Below, in pieces: positions 62,656 to 64,000 of a DNA stretch of 64,000 bases; the first letter of the stretch is position 1; each line of letters starts with the position of its first letter. This DNA comes from Haliea sp. (GTDB taxonomy: Bacteria > Pseudomonadota > Gammaproteobacteria > Pseudomonadales > Halieaceae): positions 62,001-126,000 of the forward strand of contig NZNC01000019.1 in assembly GCA_002692965.1 (NCBI GenBank). The letters are read 5' to 3'. The notes below the pieces were generated by a model, which was not told the origin of the DNA, did no database searches, and saw only the letters and a program-made list of their open reading frames with translations. The position numbers and the translations under genes were made by a program.

Positions 62656-63771
62656 CTAGAATTCGAAGTGCGCCTGGCGCGGCGGCGCTTCCGCCACGTT
62701 CTGCGCTGCGTCGCTCGGGGTGCGGGCCTCCAGCCCCGACAGGGTCAGGCCCAGCAGGCGAACCCCGCGGGGGACGGGCAGCACGCCCTCCAGTAATTCG
62801 TCCGCCAGGCGCGCGAATTCCCCGCGTCCCGATATGGCGCCCGGCAGGGAGCGCGCCCGGGTAATCTGATGGAAATCGCTGTATTTGAGTTTCAGAGTGA
62901 CTGTTCGCCCGCGCGCAGCCTGCCGCTCGATACGCTCCCACACCAGGTCGATGATCGCTGTCAGCGCCGAGCGCAGGGCCTCGTCCGTCAGCAAGTCCTC
63001 GCGGTAGGTGCGCTCGCCGCCAATCGACTTGCGGATGCGCTCGGAGCGCACTGGGCGGAAATCGATGCCCCGGCTGGCGCGGTAGAGATAGTCCGCGGAT
63101 TTACCGAAGTGTTCCCGCAGCAGCTCCAGCTCCTGCGCCCGCAGATCCGCGCCGGTGTGAATACCCAGGCGCGCCATGCGCTCCGCGGTGCGCGGGCCGA
63201 CGCCGTGGAAGCGACGAATCGGCAGGCCGGCGACAAAGGCCGGGCCCTGCTCCGGTCTGACAACACAGAGCCCGTCGGGCTTGTTCTGGTCCGAGGCGAT
63301 CTTGGCGATGAACTTGTTGTAGCTGACCCCCGCGCTGGCGGTCAGGCCGGTTTCTTCGAGGATCTGCTGGCGGATCAGCTGTGCGATGCGGGTGGCGCTG
63401 CCGACGCTCTGCAGATCCTCGCTGACATCCAGATAGGCTTCGTCCAGGGAGAGTGGCTCAATGACGCTGGTAAAGCGCCGGAAAATATCGTGGATCTGCC
63501 GGGAGACGGCGCGATAGGCCTCGAAGCGCGGCGGCACAAAAATCAGCTGCGGGCAGCGGCGGCGGGCAGTGACCGAGGGCATGGCGGAGCGCACGCCGAA
63601 GACGCGGGCCTCGTAGCTGGCGGCGGCGACCACCCCGCGTTCCGCCGAGCCCCCCACGGCAATCGGCTTGCCCCGCAGGGCCGGATTGTCGCGCTGCTCG
63701 ACACTGGCAAAGAAGGCATCCATGTCGATATGGATGATCTTGCGGGGTGTCTCGGAGCTGTCTTCTGGCAT
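62656..63771 (-). CDS. dinB: DNA polymerase IV
   Basis: The 371-residue Y-family polymerase has IHIDMDAFFASVEQRDNP with catalytic Asp16 and Asp18, the SLDEAYLDVSED active-site motif, and helix-hairpin-helix LPIRRFHGVGPRTAERMARLG. The little-finger domain ends in the beta-clamp-binding tail. It carries out translesion synthesis. The start at 63771 matches family length; the frame is open to 63843. No LexA box could be recognised upstream. Confidence 0.95.
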   Translation of the reverse strand: MPEDSSETPRKIIHIDMDAFFASVEQRDNPALRGKPIAVGGSAERGVVAAASYEARVFGVRSAMPSVTARRRCPQLIFVPPRFEAYRAVSRQIHDIFRRFTSVIEPLSLDEAYLDVSEDLQSVGSATRIAQLIRQQILEETGLTASAGVSYNKFIAKIASDQNKPDGLCVVRPEQGPAFVAGLPIRRFHGVGPRTAERMARLGIHTGADLRAQELELLREHFGKSADYLYRASRGIDFRPVRSERIRKSIGGERTYREDLLTDEALRSALTAIIDLVWERIERQAARGRTVTLKLKYSDFHQITRARSLPGAISGRGEFARLADELLEGVLPVPRGVRLLGLTLSGLEARTPSDAAQNVAEAPPRQAHFEF

Positions 63772-63787
63772 GGCGCAGATAGTAGGG

Positions 63788-63813
63788 CGGTGCTTCCCGG
63801 CGGGCAAGCACCG
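63788..63813. terminator. 8-bp inverted repeat upstream of dinB
   Basis: CGGTGCTT and AAGCACCG are perfectly complementary, separated by 10 bases. It lies in the dinB leader, downstream of the amidohydrolase. It could terminate the upstream transcript or affect dinB. Confidence 0.35.
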
Positions 63814-63829
63814 GACGCGGTCTACTGAC

Positions 63830-63849
63830 AGCCCGGCTTGCACCGGGCT
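63830..63849 (-). terminator. Hairpin after the amidohydrolase gene
   Basis: AGCCCGG and CCGGGCT form a perfect 7-bp stem with a 6-base loop, 5 bases after the amidohydrolase stop on the minus strand. It is probably its terminator. No T-run follows. Confidence 0.45.
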
Positions 63850-63854
63850 TTCGT

Positions 63855-64000
63855 CTAGCGAATCTGTGCCGCCGGGTGCTCCTGCCAGTACAGTGGGGCC
63901 AGCTCGGCCTCGCCCGTAACCTCCTCCTCGAGTGTCCGGGCGTCATACAGTCGGCCATTCAGCATCACCCGGGTTACCTTGTCGCTCTGGCGGATATCCG
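63855..64000 (-). CDS. Amidohydrolase-family protein, C-terminal fragment
   Basis: Only the last 48 codons are in the window, entering from the right edge. The readable end includes VTRVMLNGRLYDARTLEEEV and a PLYWQEH tail. The VMLNGRLYD pattern is typical of the C-terminal strand of exported imidazolonepropionase-like amidohydrolases, often fused to a TolB propeller. The rest must be outside the window. Confidence 0.6.
   Translation of the reverse strand, partial: DIRQSDKVTRVMLNGRLYDARTLEEEVTGEAELAPLYWQEHPAAQIR

Noticed and set aside
63772-63860. LexA box upstream of dinB
   Set aside because: No CTGT-N8-ACAG pattern was seen; only inverted repeats of other sequence.
1-64000. tRNA, rRNA, CRISPR, insertion sequences and integrases
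   Set aside because: None could be recognised by eye on either strand, even at the edges of the less GC-rich cassette.

Overview
The window is 64 kb of GC-rich, tightly packed bacterial chromosome. No rRNA, tRNA or CRISPR was seen. Gene content points to a marine, aerobic gammaproteobacterium, perhaps in or near the Halieaceae/Cellvibrionales. The signs are long-form PurC, the PspF/PspABC envelope-stress system, class III alcohol dehydrogenase with S-formylglutathione hydrolase, a wax-ester-synthase/DGAT, a ketosteroid-dehydrogenase-like flavoprotein, TonB-dependent receptors and an FTR1-type iron permease. The taxonomic placement is inference only.

Layout: 1-8.7 kb holds a truncated haemoglobin, outer-membrane phospholipase A, purC, a TauE-type exporter with a Blh/DUF442 sulfur-transferase-like protein, an M20 amidohydrolase, a b-type cytochrome, cytochrome c-prime and a KstD-like FAD enzyme. 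8.7-19.6 kb holds tandem HupE metal permeases and a carbon/nitrogen catabolic stretch (two class III aminotransferases, acyl-CoA and aldehyde dehydrogenases, glycerol kinase, AEC and SSS transporters). 19.6-26 kb holds a Tat-exported phospholipase C, a TonB receptor and a succinate-semialdehyde-type dehydrogenase. The SSS transporter next to the phospholipase lacks its expected first membrane helix. 26-33 kb holds divergent pspF/pspABC with a sigma-54 promoter, the formaldehyde operon adhC-fghA, and an alpha/beta hydrolase with a fused SpmA/SpmB-like membrane protein. 33-36.4 kb is ppk1 plus an exonuclease/phosphatase-family gene behind a near-perfect Pho box.

The most interesting region is 36.4-44.0 kb, nine overlapping or nearly abutting genes on the plus strand. 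They encode a thermostable-haemolysin-family protein (GNAT-like), an adenylate-forming enzyme, a haem-oxygenase-like diiron enzyme, a short-chain dehydrogenase, an OmpR-type response regulator, a sensor kinase, a small cupredoxin-like protein, an FTR1 permease and a small outer-membrane barrel. Just upstream is a tandem repeat, TTAAG-N6-CTAAG, resembling PmrA/QseB/BqsR sites. This suggests a self-regulated, possibly metal-responsive operon joining small-molecule or lipid tailoring to iron handling. I know of no description of such a system.

44-50.7 kb returns to housekeeping and envelope genes (HerA-like ATPase, WS/DGAT, CorA, a haem protein, NfeD-slipin pair). 50.7-57.3 kb is a visibly less GC-rich cassette (TonB receptor, acyl-CoA synthetase, MFS transporter, LuxR-type regulator), probably acquired, for uptake and CoA activation of an unknown substrate. 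57.3-64 kb holds a quinone oxidoreductase, a WYL regulator divergent from a DUF2868 membrane protein and DUF3482 GTPase pair, DNA polymerase IV and the end of an amidohydrolase.
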